From assembly GCA_027490955.1 (NCBI GenBank), contig JAIXXB010000013.1:1-64000 (forward strand): a stretch of 64,000 nucleotides of DNA, read 5' to 3'. The translations under genes and the position numbers were made by a program. The stretch is from Rhodobacter sp. GTDB taxonomy: Bacteria; Pseudomonadota; Alphaproteobacteria; Rhodobacterales; Rhodobacteraceae. Positions within the stretch are counted from its first letter, which is position 1. Each line of letters starts with the position of its first letter. This document shows positions 1 through 9,264 of the stretch, one piece after another. The notes beneath the pieces were generated by a model. That model was given only the letters and a program-made list of their open reading frames with translations. It was not told where the DNA came from and did no database searches.

Positions 1-117
1 GGCGCATCAAGGATTGGCGTAGGGTCGCCATGCGGTTCGACCGACGCCCAGAAATCTTCCTGTCCGCCTGCGCACTTGCCGCAATCGTATTGTTCTGGCT
101 ATGAGTCCTGAGCCTAG
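1..117 (+). mobile_element. 3' end of an IS5-family insertion sequence (transposase C-terminus and right end)
   Basis: Reading the frame that starts at position 3 gives 33 codons ending at a TGA at 102-104. They contain IKDWRRVAMRFDR, a PEIFLSA run and a hydrophobic tail ending in FWL. This matches the usual C-terminus of IS5-family (IS427-like) DDE transposases common in Rhodobacterales. The element probably ends about a dozen bases beyond the stop, near the gcctag at 112-117, because the following codons already read as restriction-modification protein. The left end and the target-site duplication lie outside the window, so the exact boundary is inferred. The family call rests on recalled C-terminal motifs only. 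Confidence 0.7.
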
Positions 118-2915
118 ATACAGAAATCGATAAGAAACGCCTGAAGGGCTATCCCCAAGACAACATCATTTACGAGAACACCGAAACGGCGGTGCTGTGG
201 CAGAACAAGGAAGAAGTCCTGCGCTGCAAGATGACCGATGTCGATGCGCTGGAAAAACTGCTGAACCTGTTCTTTGGTTATCAACGTCCCGAAATCGCGC
301 AGTTTCGCGGCGCGGTGGCGCAGTTCAAAACCGACCTGCCCGCCGTTCTAGAGGCCCTGCGCGAAAAGATCGATGATGCCTATAAATACAACCCCGCCTT
401 TCAGGATGTGGCGGCCAAGTTTCTGGATCACGCCCAGAAAACCATCAACCCCAGCCTGACCCCCGCCGACATACGCGAGATGCTGATCCAGCATATCCTG
501 ACCGAAGAAATCTTTTCCCGCGTGTTCAACGAGGCAGATTTTCACCGCGACAACAATATCGCCAAACTGCTGTATGCGCTGGAAAAGGCGTTCTTTACGG
601 GCGAGGTCAAGAAATCCACCCTTCACGCCCTAACGCCATACTACGCCGCCATCAACGCCAATGCCGCGCAGATCAGCAGCCATGCCGAAAAGCAAACCTT
701 CCTTAAGGTGATCTACGAAAATTTCTACAAGGTCTATAACCCCGCCGCTGCCGATAGGCTGGGCGTGGTCTATACCCCAAACGAGATTGTGAGATTCATG
801 ATCGAGGGCACAGATTGGCTGTGCGACAAGCATTTCGGCAAACGGCTGATCGACCCAGGGGTGGAGATTCTAGACCCCGCCACAGGCACGGGCACCTATA
901 TTTGCGAAATGATCGAATATTTTCGCGGCCAACCTGCCAAGTTGCAGCACAAATACAAATCTGAACTGCACGCCAACGAAGTGGCGATTTTGCCCTATTA
1001 TGTGGCCAATTTAAACATCGAGGCCACCTATCAATCGGTCGCAGGGCAGTATGCCGAATTTCCCAACCTGTGCTTTGTCGATACGCTGGACAATATCGCG
1101 GGGCTGGGCATTAAATCGGGGCATCAGGGCAATTTGTTTGCCGCGCTGTCGGATGAAAACGTCGAACGGGTGCAGCGGCAGAACAAGCGTAAGATATCGG
1201 TTGTTATCGGCAACCCGCCCTATAACGCGCAGCAGCAGAACGAGAATGACAACAACAAAAACCGCGCCTATCCGCATATTGATGATCTGATCAAGCGCAG
1301 CTTTGTCAAACTGTCCACCGCGCAGAAAACCACAGTTTATGATATGTATGCGCGGTTTTTTCGCTGGGCATCCGACCGTTTGCACGATGATGGCATCATC
1401 GCCTTTGTCACCAACCGCAGCTTTATCGACAGCCGCACCTTTGACGGGTTTCGGCGCTATGTGAGCGAGGAGTTTGACGAGGTTTACATCGTTGATCTGG
1501 GCGGGGATGTGCGCGCCAACCCCAAGCTTTCGGGCACCAAGAACAATGTTTTTGGCATTCAAACGGGCGTTGCCATTTCATTCATGGTGCGGCGCAAGCG
1601 GGATGCAGTGAAACCCAAACCCCCCGCCAAGATATTCTATGTGCGCAGGCCAGAAATGGATACTGCGGAAGAAAAGCTGGCATGGCTGTCGCATGTCAAG
1701 GCAAGCAATGCCGCGTTTGTCTCAATCACGCCCGACAAGAATAACAACTGGATCAATCTGACCGAAAACGATTGGGACAGTATGATTGCGGTGGCCGATA
1801 AGGCGACGAAAGCGGCCAAGACGAAGGGGCAGGAACGAACTATTTTCAAATCGTTCTCAACGGGAATCATGACTGGTCGGGACGAATGGGTATACTGCTT
1901 TGACGATAAAAACTTAGTGAAAAAAGCCGCCTTCTTTGCTACGAATTTTGACACCGCGTTACAGACGCCTGAGAGCGACAAGCCGATACTGAAGCTGTCT
2001 AGAAATATAAAGCGAAAGGCAAAAGTCGCCGACTTTTCTCGCCTAAAAACATTTGATTTGGCCCTCTTTCGTCCTTTCACTAAACAGTCAGTGTTTCTTT
2101 CAAGAACACTTGTCGATGAGTTAGGCGCTTTCCCGCGAAACTTTGTTTCGTCAAACCAAGTCATTGGCTTTCTATCAGTCCATTCAGCCAACCCATTATG
2201 CGCCTTAGCAAGTGACTTACCCTTTGATTACGGCCTCTTAAAGAATGGTAACGGTGGAACCCAGTGCCTATATCGCCACCGCTACGCCTCCACGGGCGAG
2301 CAGCTTGACAATATCACCGATTGGGCGCTTTCCCAATTCACCGCCCATTACGGGGCTGGCATCACCAAAGACGCGATCTTTGCCTATGTCTATGCCGTGC
2401 TGCACGACCCGATCTATCGCGAAACCTATGCGCTGAACCTGAAACGCGAATTTCCGCGCATTCCCTTTTACCCCAATTTCGCCCAGTGGCAGGCATGGGG
2501 CCAAACCCTGTTGGATTTGCATATCGGATACGAAACCGTCACCCCATGGCCCCTGCACCGCCATGATGTGCCCGACACCCGCGCAGCCTCCGCTGGCCTG
2601 CCCCCCAAACCCGCACTCAAGGCGGATAAGGCAGCAGGCACGATTACGCTGGACAGCGAAACCACCCTATCGGGCATCCCCCCCGAATGTTGGGACTATA
2701 AGCTGGGCAATCGGTCGGGCCTTGAATGGGTGCTGGATCAGTAAAAGGAAAAGACCCCCAAAGACCCGACCATTCGCGAGAAATTCAACACCTACCGCTT
2801 TGCCGATTACAAAGAACATGTGGCGGCGCTGCTGGCCCGCGTGACCCGCGTTTCGGTGGAAACCATGGCGATCACCAATGCCATGCGGAATGTGCCGCGA
2901 GATGGGGCCAGTTGA
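118..2915 (+). pseudogene. Type ISP-like restriction/modification enzyme, 5'-truncated by an IS and carrying an in-frame stop
   Basis: This is the methyltransferase and specificity part of a large helicase-methyltransferase restriction enzyme. Numbering from the GTG at 192, adenine-methylase motif I (DPATGTGT) is at residues 228-235 and the catalytic NPPY at 341-344, followed by a target-recognition region. The open frame extends upstream of 192 to the IS end at about 117, so the nuclease/helicase N-terminus was cut off by the insertion. The frame stops at TAA 2742-2744. The same frame then reads KEKTPKDPTIREKFNTYRF and continues to TGA 2913-2915, which looks like the normal C-terminus, so a tyrosine codon probably became a stop. 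Bases 1840-2250, in the specificity region, are clearly more AT-rich than the flanks. The locus is probably inactive, unless an N-terminal half upstream of the IS still makes a partial product. Confidence 0.8.
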
Positions 2916-2966
2916 CCCAGCCCCCCCGCCCCGCTAGGACATACCCAAACCTATGCAGGACATCCC

Positions 2967-3581
2967 ATGGCCATCTATCTGTATCAAAACGACTTGCCCG
3001 ATGGGCTGAACCTTGGGCCAGTGGTGGCGATTGATACGGAAACGATGGGGCTGAACCCTGCGCGCGACAGGCTTTGCCTTGTGCAATTGTCCAGTGGGGA
3101 TGGCCATGCGCATTTGGTGCAAATAGCAAAGGGGCAGACCTTGGCCCCGAATTTGGTGCGGATGCTGACCGACCCAAAGGTGCTGAAGCTGTTTCACTTT
3201 GGGCGGTTTGATATTGCCGCGCTTCAGGCGGCGTTTGGTGTGCAAACGGCCCCCGTCTGGTGCACGAAAATCGCCAGCAAGCTGATCCGAACATATACCG
3301 ACCGCCACGGGCTGAAATATCTGGTGGCAGAGTATTGCGGCGTCGATGTGTCCAAGGCGCAGCAGACATCCGATTGGGGCAGCGCCGTGCTGACGGACGC
3401 GCAGCGCGATTATGCCGCCAGTGATGTGCTTTACTTACACAAGTTGAAGGAGGCGCTGGAGGCGATTTTGATCCGCGAAGATCGCCTTGCCTTGGCGCAG
3501 GCCTGCTTTGATTTTCTGCCCACGCGGGCAAAGCTGGATTTGCTGGGCTGGGACGAACCCAATGACATCTTCCACCACTGA
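2967..3581 (+). CDS. rnd: Ribonuclease D-type 3'-5' exonuclease (short form)
   Basis: This 204-residue DEDDy exonuclease would trim the 3' ends of structured RNAs such as tRNA precursors. ExoI is seen as AIDTET (D23, E25), ExoII as HFGRFDIAAL (D82) and ExoIII as DYAASD (Y149, D153). All four acidic residues and the tyrosine are present. It lacks the HRDC domains of the E. coli enzyme, so it is about half that length; this short form is normal in alphaproteobacteria. The next gene, kdsD, starts at 3562 inside its last codons, so the two are translationally coupled at the head of the Kdo/LPS-export operon. Confidence 0.85.
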   Translation: MAIYLYQNDLPDGLNLGPVVAIDTETMGLNPARDRLCLVQLSSGDGHAHLVQIAKGQTLAPNLVRMLTDPKVLKLFHFGRFDIAALQAAFGVQTAPVWCTKIASKLIRTYTDRHGLKYLVAEYCGVDVSKAQQTSDWGSAVLTDAQRDYAASDVLYLHKLKEALEAILIREDRLALAQACFDFLPTRAKLDLLGWDEPNDIFHH

Positions 3582-4527
3582 CCCAATCGCCACGGGCCGC
3601 CGCGTGATTGCTGCCGAGGCCGCCGCGCTGACAGCCCTTGCCGACAGTATTGGCCCCGAGTTTGGGGCGGCCTGCGCGCGCATACTGGCCTGCGCGGGGC
3701 GGGTGATTGTGTCGGGCATCGGCAAATCGGGGCATATTGCGCGCAAAATTGCCGCGACGCTGGCCAGCACGGGCACGCCTGCCCATTTTGTCCACCCTGC
3801 CGAGGCCAGCCATGGCGATTTGGGCATGCTGACGGCAGGGGATATTGCGCTGCTGATCTCGAATTCAGGCGAGACGGCGGAACTGGCCGATATCATCGCG
3901 CATTGTCAGCGTTTTGGCATTCCGATGCTGGGGATTTCATCGGGCAAAGCCAGCACCATGGCGCGCGCCTGCGAGATTGCGCTGATTTTGCCCCCTGTAC
4001 CAGAGGCAGGGGCCGAGGCGATTGTGCCCACCTCGTCCACCACGATGACGCTGGCACTGGGCGATGCGCTGGCGCTGGCGCTGATGCAGCACCGCGCCTT
4101 TACCGCCGATCATTTCCGCCAATTCCATCCAGGTGGCCCCTTGGGCGCAAAACTGCTGCGCGTGGCCGATGTGATGCATAAAGGCATGCCGCTGATTGCC
4201 GACAGCGCCCCGATGAGCGAGGCAATCTTGACCATCAGCCAAAAGGGGTTTGGCGTGGTGGGCGTTCAGGATGGGCAGGGCGATTTGGTGGGCATCATCA
4301 CCGATGGCGATTTGCGCCGCCATATGGATGGGCTGATGGGCAAAACCGCAGGGGATGTGATGACGCGCGGCCCGCGCAGCCTTGCCCCTGATGCGCTGGC
4401 GGGAACGGCGCTGGCGCTGATGACACAGGCGCAGATCACCTGCCTGTTCGTGATTGACCCCGCCACGCCCAAACGGGCGCGCGGCATCGTGCATATCCAC
4501 GACTTTTTGCGCGCGGGGGTGATATGA
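3562..4527 (+). CDS. kdsD: Arabinose-5-phosphate isomerase (KpsF/GutQ family)
   Basis: It interconverts ribulose 5-phosphate and arabinose 5-phosphate, the first committed step towards Kdo of the LPS core. The protein has 321 residues. An N-terminal SIS sugar-isomerase domain shows SGIGKSGHIARK and SNSGETAEL, and a pair of CBS domains fills the C-terminal third (ADVMHKGMPL and GDVMTRGPRS start the two repeats). The start chosen is ATG 3562, overlapping the end of the RNase D gene by 20 bases; a longer frame from 3487 would run through that gene. Its stop overlaps the lptC start as ATGA. The neighbouring lpt genes support an LPS role rather than capsule or glucitol metabolism. Confidence 0.88.
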   Translation: MTSSTTDPIATGRRVIAAEAAALTALADSIGPEFGAACARILACAGRVIVSGIGKSGHIARKIAATLASTGTPAHFVHPAEASHGDLGMLTAGDIALLISNSGETAELADIIAHCQRFGIPMLGISSGKASTMARACEIALILPPVPEAGAEAIVPTSSTTMTLALGDALALALMQHRAFTADHFRQFHPGGPLGAKLLRVADVMHKGMPLIADSAPMSEAILTISQKGFGVVGVQDGQGDLVGIITDGDLRRHMDGLMGKTAGDVMTRGPRSLAPDALAGTALALMTQAQITCLFVIDPATPKRARGIVHIHDFLRAGVI

Positions 4528-5138
4528 GCGATCCCTCTGGCAGCATGCCAAAGCGCAGCTATGCCTTTGCCCGCCATTCGCGGCGCATCCGCTTTTTGAA
4601 ACTGATCCTGCCCACCGTGGCACTGGCCATCTTGTCCAGCCTGTTCCTGTTTTCGCGCAGCATCACGATGGACGGCGCCTTGCCCTTTGGCGAGGTGGAT
4701 ATCAAAGATCGCCTGCGCGAGCCGAAAATGACCAATGTGCGCATTGCCACCACCGCCAGCAATGGCGCGGCGATTGATATGACCGCCACAACTGTCATCC
4801 CCAAAGGGGCAAGCCGCACGATTGCCGAAATCGCCACGGGCCAGATTACATCCTTGTCGGGCGATGTGACCACGGTCACCGCCACAAAGCTGAACTATAA
4901 CGATGGCGCGGAAAAAGCCTCGCTGCTGGGCGGGGTTCAAATTGCATCGGGCGGCTATAAGATGACCACACAGGCGCTGGATGTAGATATTGCCAGCGCC
5001 ACCGCCACCAGCCAATCCGAAGTACAGGCCAAAGGGCCGCTGGGCGAGTTGACTGCGGGCCGCATGAGCGTGCAGCAGATCGAGGGGAAATTTCTTATTG
5101 TTTTCAATTCAGGGGTGCGCCTGTTATACAGGCCCTAG
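4524..5138 (+). CDS. lptC: LPS transport protein LptC
   Basis: This 204-residue bitopic inner-membrane protein would pass LPS from the LptB2FG transporter to LptA. A basic N-terminus (RHSRRIRFLK) precedes one membrane helix at about residues 24-45. The rest is periplasmic and shows the beta-jellyroll pattern of the LptC/YrbK family, with alternating short strands such as ATKLNYN and GGYKMTT. It overlaps kdsD by 4 bases (ATGA) and is followed directly by lptA. Sequence similarity among LptC proteins is low, so operon position carries much of the weight. Confidence 0.82.
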   Translation: MSDPSGSMPKRSYAFARHSRRIRFLKLILPTVALAILSSLFLFSRSITMDGALPFGEVDIKDRLREPKMTNVRIATTASNGAAIDMTATTVIPKGASRTIAEIATGQITSLSGDVTTVTATKLNYNDGAEKASLLGGVQIASGGYKMTTQALDVDIASATATSQSEVQAKGPLGELTAGRMSVQQIEGKFLIVFNSGVRLLYRP

Positions 5139-5167
5139 CGCTTGGGCCAGATGGTTTGGGCAGTGGG

Positions 5168-5755
5168 ATGAGGTTGGGGTTTTTGGGGCAAAAGATGCGG
5201 CGTTATATTTTGGCACTGGCCGTGGTGGTTCTGCCTTTTGGGCAGCCCTTTTTGCCGCCTGCCTTTGCACAGCAGGCCGATACGGCAGACATCGCCTTTG
5301 GCGGGCTAAAGGGCGATCCCAAAGCGCCTGTTACAGTCACATCCGAAAGCCTGACAGTGGATGAAAAGGCGCGCACCGCAGTGTTCACGGGCAATGTGCT
5401 GGTCGTGCAAGGGCAGATGCGACTCTCGGCCGCCGAAGTGCGGGTGGAATATGAGGCAGAGCAAAACCGCATCGCGCGGCTTTGGGCCACGGGTGGGGTG
5501 ATTTTGGTCAATGCCGAAGATGCCGCCCAATCGCAAAAGGCCGATTATGTGATTGATACGGGTGTTGTCACAATGACAGGCGATGTTGTGCTGACCCAAG
5601 GGCCTGCCACCTTTACCGCCCAGACATTTGTGGCCAACATGACAACGGGCCTTGGCCAGTTGCAAGGCGCGGTGCGCAGCACCTTTACGCCCAGCGCCGC
5701 CGCCGAGGGCGCGGGCGAGGGCGCGCAAGGCGACACACAGAAAGCAGACCCATGA
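5168..5755 (+). CDS. lptA: Periplasmic LPS-binding protein LptA
   Basis: LptA forms the periplasmic bridge that carries LPS to the outer membrane. A signal peptide ([13 protein letters not shown], cleavage near AFAQ/Q) leads into an OstA-type beta-jellyroll with [19 protein letters not shown], the usual start of the domain. The C-terminus is a low-complexity Ala/Gly/Glu tail. Possible starts are TTG 5156, ATG 5168 and ATG 5195. The one at 5168 has GGGCAGTGGG in front, while 5195 would give a tighter signal peptide, so the start is uncertain by nine codons. It overlaps lptB by 4 bases. Confidence 0.8.
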   Translation: MRLGFLGQKMRRYILALAVVVLPFGQPFLPPAFAQQADTADIAFGGLKGDPKAPVTVTSESLTVDEKARTAVFTGNVLVVQGQMRLSAAEVRVEYEAEQNRIARLWATGGVILVNAEDAAQSQKADYVIDTGVVTMTGDVVLTQGPATFTAQTFVANMTTGLGQLQGAVRSTFTPSAAAEGAGEGAQGDTQKADP

Positions 5756-6507
5756 CAGCCACGATTGCGCAAAGCGCCGCGACCACGGGCCTGACTGTGC
5801 AAAACCTGCGCAAAAGCTACAAAAAACGCGTGGTGATCCGCGATGTGTCCTTGCGGTTGGAACGGGGCGAAGTGGTGGCCTTGCTGGGGCCAAATGGCTG
5901 CGGCAAAACCACCTGCTTTTATTCGATTGCGGGGCTGGTTACCCCCGATGCGGGCCATGTGATGATTGATGGGCAAGATGCCACAGCGCTGCCCATGTAT
6001 CGGCGCGCGCAAATGGGCATTGGCTATTTGCCGCAAGAAATGTCAATTTTTCGCGGGCTGAATGTGCAAGAGAATATTCTGGCCGTGCTGGAAATCGCCG
6101 AAAAAGACCACCGCCGCCGCCGCGAACGGCTGGAACAGCTTTTGTCGGAATTTTCGATCAGCCATCTGCGCGAAGCCCCCGCCATGGCCCTGTCAGGCGG
6201 CGAGAGGCGGCGTGCGGAAATTGCGCGCTGCCTTGCGGCCAACCCGCAATATCTGCTGCTGGACGAACCTTTTGCCGGCGTGGATCCCATTGCCGTGGGC
6301 GATATTCGCCATTTGGTGCATGATCTGAAATCGCGCGGCATTGGGGTTTTGATCACCGACCATAACGTGGCCGAAACCCTATCCATCGTTGACCGCGCCT
6401 ATATCTTGCACGATGGCGTGGTGCTGAAAACAGGCACCACCGCCGAGATTGTCGAAGACGAGGTGGTGCGCCGCGTCTATCTGGGAGAGAACTTTCGCCT
6501 ATCGTGA
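5752..6507 (+). CDS. lptB: LPS export ABC transporter ATPase LptB
   Basis: This cytoplasmic ATPase would power LPS extraction from the inner membrane together with LptF and LptG, which are not in this window. The 251 residues contain Walker [10 protein letters not shown] (46-54), the Q-loop region LPQEMSIF, the signature LSGGERRR (147-154), Walker B LLLDEP (D171, E172) and a switch histidine in TDHNV. These are the LptB variants rather than those of a generic importer. ATG 5752 overlaps the lptA stop as ATGA. The 236 bases that follow separate it from hpf. Confidence 0.93.
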   Translation: MTATIAQSAATTGLTVQNLRKSYKKRVVIRDVSLRLERGEVVALLGPNGCGKTTCFYSIAGLVTPDAGHVMIDGQDATALPMYRRAQMGIGYLPQEMSIFRGLNVQENILAVLEIAEKDHRRRRERLEQLLSEFSISHLREAPAMALSGGERRRAEIARCLAANPQYLLLDEPFAGVDPIAVGDIRHLVHDLKSRGIGVLITDHNVAETLSIVDRAYILHDGVVLKTGTTAEIVEDEVVRRVYLGENFRLS

Positions 6508-6743
6508 CAGTTTTATGAAAACGCTTCTGCTAATTTGTTGACAAGTGCCCATCGGCATCCCCAAATGAAAGGGATGCAAGCCGAACTTTCCCAGTCTGGT
6601 TTTCGCTTTGCGGCCATCACCTTGGCCCCGCGCAAAGCTGGGCTGGACAAAAGCAAAGCTGCGTCATCACCCACAATCGGATGGCCCTATGCGCCCCTGC
6701 CTTTGCGCGGGCGGCACGGCAGGCCATGAATAAAGGAGGCACT
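6508..6743. other. Intergenic region between lptB and hpf
   Basis: No gene is evident in these 236 bases. There is an inverted repeat with arms GCATCCC (6555-6561) and GGGATGC (6571-6577) around a 9-base loop, without a following T-run. A TTGACA at 6538-6543 could be a -35 box, but no good -10 box lies 16-18 bases downstream. The region ends in a strong Shine-Dalgarno (AAAGGAGG, about 6733-6740) just before the hpf ATG. Confidence 0.35.
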
Positions 6744-7319
6744 ATGCGGTATCAGATCAGCGGCAAACAAATTGACATCGGCGAGGCGTTGCAAACCCAC
6801 GTCAAGGCCGAGCTTGGCGAAGTGGTGGAAAAATACGCCCAGCGCCCGACCGAGGCCGTGGTCGTGTTTTCGCGCGTGGCGCATGAATTTGTCTGCGAAG
6901 CCGTCATTCACTTGTCAACGGGGCTGACGGCGCAGGCCAAGGGCCATGCCTCTGAAATCTATGCCGCTTTTGAATCTGCGCGCGAAAAAATGGACAAGCA
7001 ATTGCGCCGCTACAAGCGCCGCATCCGCAATCATCACCAAACCCGCCCCCAGCCTGTTGAATTTGGCGGTGCTTCTTCGTATATCCTTGCCGCAATCGAA
7101 GAACCCGAGGATGACGACAGCGCCGAGTTGACCCCAATCATCATTGCCGAGATGGAGACGAAGATCCCCTCTATCACGGTGGGTGAGGCGGTGATGCAGT
7201 TAGAGCTTTCGAACAATCGTTTTTTGGTGTTTCGAAACGAAAGCCATGCGGGCGTCAATGTGGTCTATCGCCGAGATGACGGCAATATCGGCTGGATCGA
7301 TCCGCGCAATATCAGTTAA
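6744..7319 (+). CDS. hpf: Ribosome hibernation promoting factor, long form
   Basis: It binds the 30S decoding region and, through its C-terminal domain, pairs 70S ribosomes into inactive 100S dimers in stationary phase. Residues 1-110 are the S30AE domain (MRYQISGKQIDIG start, then a basic KQLRRYKRRIRNH stretch). After a linker of about 30 residues, the C-terminal dimerisation domain shows NNRFLVFRNESHAGVNVVYRR. The 191-residue length fits long HPF. The ATG at 6744 follows AAAGGAGGCACT, the best ribosome-binding site nearby; the longer frame from 6681 is not needed. It precedes ptsN, the usual alphaproteobacterial order. Confidence 0.9.
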   Translation: MRYQISGKQIDIGEALQTHVKAELGEVVEKYAQRPTEAVVVFSRVAHEFVCEAVIHLSTGLTAQAKGHASEIYAAFESAREKMDKQLRRYKRRIRNHHQTRPQPVEFGGASSYILAAIEEPEDDDSAELTPIIIAEMETKIPSITVGEAVMQLELSNNRFLVFRNESHAGVNVVYRRDDGNIGWIDPRNIS

Positions 7320-7357
7320 ACGCAGCGCCATGGGCCTGCGACATAAGGAAGTCAGTA

Positions 7358-7822
7358 ATGGACTTGTCCAAAATTCTTGCGCCAAATTCTGTCAAGGTCA
7401 TCGCCCATCAACCCAGCAAAAAGCGACTATTTCAAGAGTTGGGGGAATTGGCGGCGCAGGCCCATGGCTTGATGGCGGCAGCAGCCATTGATGGGCTGCA
7501 AGAGCGCGAGACTTTGGGGCCAACGGGCGTGGGCAATGGCATTGCCCTGCCCCATGCCCGCCTGCATGGGCTGGACAGAATTGTTGGGGTGTTCATGCGG
7601 CTGGAAAAACCGCTTGATTATGAAAGCGTCGATCGCCAGCCCGTTGATTTGGTGTTTGCCCTTTTCGCGCCCTCGGATTCGGGCGTAGATCATTTAAAGG
7701 CCTTGGCGCTGGTCTCGCGCACTATGCGCGATACGGGCATCTGTTCCAAACTGCGGGCCAATAGTGACCCCGCAACGATTTTCGCCATTTTGACCGAAAA
7801 CCGCGCGCCGCAAGCGGCCTGA
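7358..7822 (+). CDS. ptsN: Nitrogen-regulatory phosphotransferase protein EIIA-Ntr
   Basis: It is the final phosphoacceptor of the nitrogen PTS and regulates potassium, nitrogen and envelope functions through protein contacts rather than sugar transport. The 154-residue PTS EIIA type-2 domain shows GVGNGIALPHAR, with the phosphorylated histidine at H66, and DLVFALFAP further on. It lies 38 bases after hpf with an AAGGAAG ribosome-binding site. It converges on the sulfotransferase gene that ends at 7864. Confidence 0.9.
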   Translation: MDLSKILAPNSVKVIAHQPSKKRLFQELGELAAQAHGLMAAAAIDGLQERETLGPTGVGNGIALPHARLHGLDRIVGVFMRLEKPLDYESVDRQPVDLVFALFAPSDSGVDHLKALALVSRTMRDTGICSKLRANSDPATIFAILTENRAPQAA

Positions 7823-7863
7823 TGGCGCGCCATACATGCCCGCCGCGCCTGCGCCGCCCTTTA

Positions 7864-9261
7864 CTACTGCCACGGGCCAAAGCCAAAGCCTGTGTAATCT
7901 TTGTCATAGGCGGCGCGGGCGGCGGCATCTAAATCGGGGCCATAAATGCGCATGAGGCTGGGGTAGACAGGGTCTGGCGCATCAGGTGCGATCTGCGGCG
8001 CGGGCAGGCCCAAATCTGCGGCAATGCGCCCCAAATCACGGGGCAAATCCGCCTCGCGGATGATGGAATCGGGCAGGCCAATGGCGGCAAAGCCCTGCAG
8101 AATGGCCGTTTGGCTGGCAAATTGCGTCAGCACCTTTAGCCCCGTCTGCCCTGCCAAATTGCGTTTGAGAAAATTCAAAAAGGTCAGAAAGGCGCTGCGA
8201 AACGCATCGTCAGAGGCAAAGGACTCGCCCTGCGGGGGCAGGGGCAGATAGTGAAACTTGGCCAGATAGGGGCGCAATTCGGGCTGCAGCGGGCTAGAGA
8301 GGAACAGGCAAAACATCGCATGGGCGCGCGCCAGCGGATGGCGCAGCACCGTAAAACTGCGAAAGCCTGGTCGCGCCTCTTTCCATTTGCGCAGCGCTTT
8401 GCGATCAAAATCGCGGCTGACCGCGCCCGCAGATTTCAGCCACGCCGCCACCGAGCCCCAAGGCGCACCCGCCACAGGCATAAACAGCAAGGCGGGCGAA
8501 TCCAGCCCCACATACTGCAGCACGCCTGCATTGCGGCGCGGCTCGAAATTGGGGGTGCGGGTTAGGTTGAACCGATCCAGCCGCGCAAGGGCTGCGGCCA
8601 TCTCCTGAGGGTTGGTGACCTTGTCTTCCAATGCCTCGGGGTTTTGCTTTTTCAGCGTGGTGTCAATGTTGCGCAGCCGATCCTTCAGCCCCAAGAATGC
8701 CGCCACGCCATTGAGAACATCGACATTCAAGATGTCTTCATAATCCAGATAAAAGGCCGTCTGCCCCGATATTTGCAAACGATTAAGCAAGAGCAACTGA
8801 AAATCTTGGATGTTTTCCAAGTGCCGTTCAAATTGCGCAATGTCAAAGCTGGGCTGCATCGTGGTGTGGCGGCGGGTGTTCATCAGCCGCCACTGATCGG
8901 TTTCGCGCGCAATTTTCCAACTGATGAAACTTTCCACGGGGTTGCGCGTCAGAATGATCTTGGCGCAGGTCGGATCATCCAGCACCGCATCCAAAATGCG
9001 CGGGTCATGGTCGTGAAAATAGCGAAAGCCAGACAAGCCTTCGGTTTGCGCGCGCATCGCCGCAAGCAGGCCCAAAGGGTTTTCATCGCGCTGCGCGGCG
9101 GTAAATCCGCACAGCGTGTCATTGGTATGATTGCCCAAAAGATAGGGGTTAAACGCCTCGCCATAGCAGTGAAAGCCTGCCAGCCGATTGAGGTTCATTT
9201 CCAGAAAATTCGACCCCGTGCGCATTTCGCCAAAGATCACAAAACTGGTAAAGCGCGACAT
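7864..9261 (-). CDS. Tandem two-module sulfotransferase-like protein
   Basis: The 465-residue chain appears to hold two sulfotransferase folds. Residues 1-225 begin FVIFGEMRTGSNFLEMNL, like the 5'-phosphosulfate loop of Stf0-type enzymes, and carry a 3'-phosphate motif IILTRNPVESFIS at about 102-114. Residues 250-465 have VAGAPWGSVAAWL and a second 3'-phosphate-like motif, TVLRHPLARAHAMF, at about 304-317. No signal peptide is visible, so it should act in the cytoplasm using PAPS. It is 3 bases from the glycosyltransferase gene at 9265-10962 and so in its operon, which suggests a carbohydrate acceptor. The substrate is unknown and the second module's activity is inferred. NodH-like annotations are common for such proteins but not informative. 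Confidence 0.65.
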   Translation of the reverse strand: MSRFTSFVIFGEMRTGSNFLEMNLNRLAGFHCYGEAFNPYLLGNHTNDTLCGFTAAQRDENPLGLLAAMRAQTEGLSGFRYFHDHDPRILDAVLDDPTCAKIILTRNPVESFISWKIARETDQWRLMNTRRHTTMQPSFDIAQFERHLENIQDFQLLLLNRLQISGQTAFYLDYEDILNVDVLNGVAAFLGLKDRLRNIDTTLKKQNPEALEDKVTNPQEMAAALARLDRFNLTRTPNFEPRRNAGVLQYVGLDSPALLFMPVAGAPWGSVAAWLKSAGAVSRDFDRKALRKWKEARPGFRSFTVLRHPLARAHAMFCLFLSSPLQPELRPYLAKFHYLPLPPQGESFASDDAFRSAFLTFLNFLKRNLAGQTGLKVLTQFASQTAILQGFAAIGLPDSIIREADLPRDLGRIAADLGLPAPQIAPDAPDPVYPSLMRIYGPDLDAAARAAYDKDYTGFGFGPWQ

Positions 9262-9264
9262 GGG

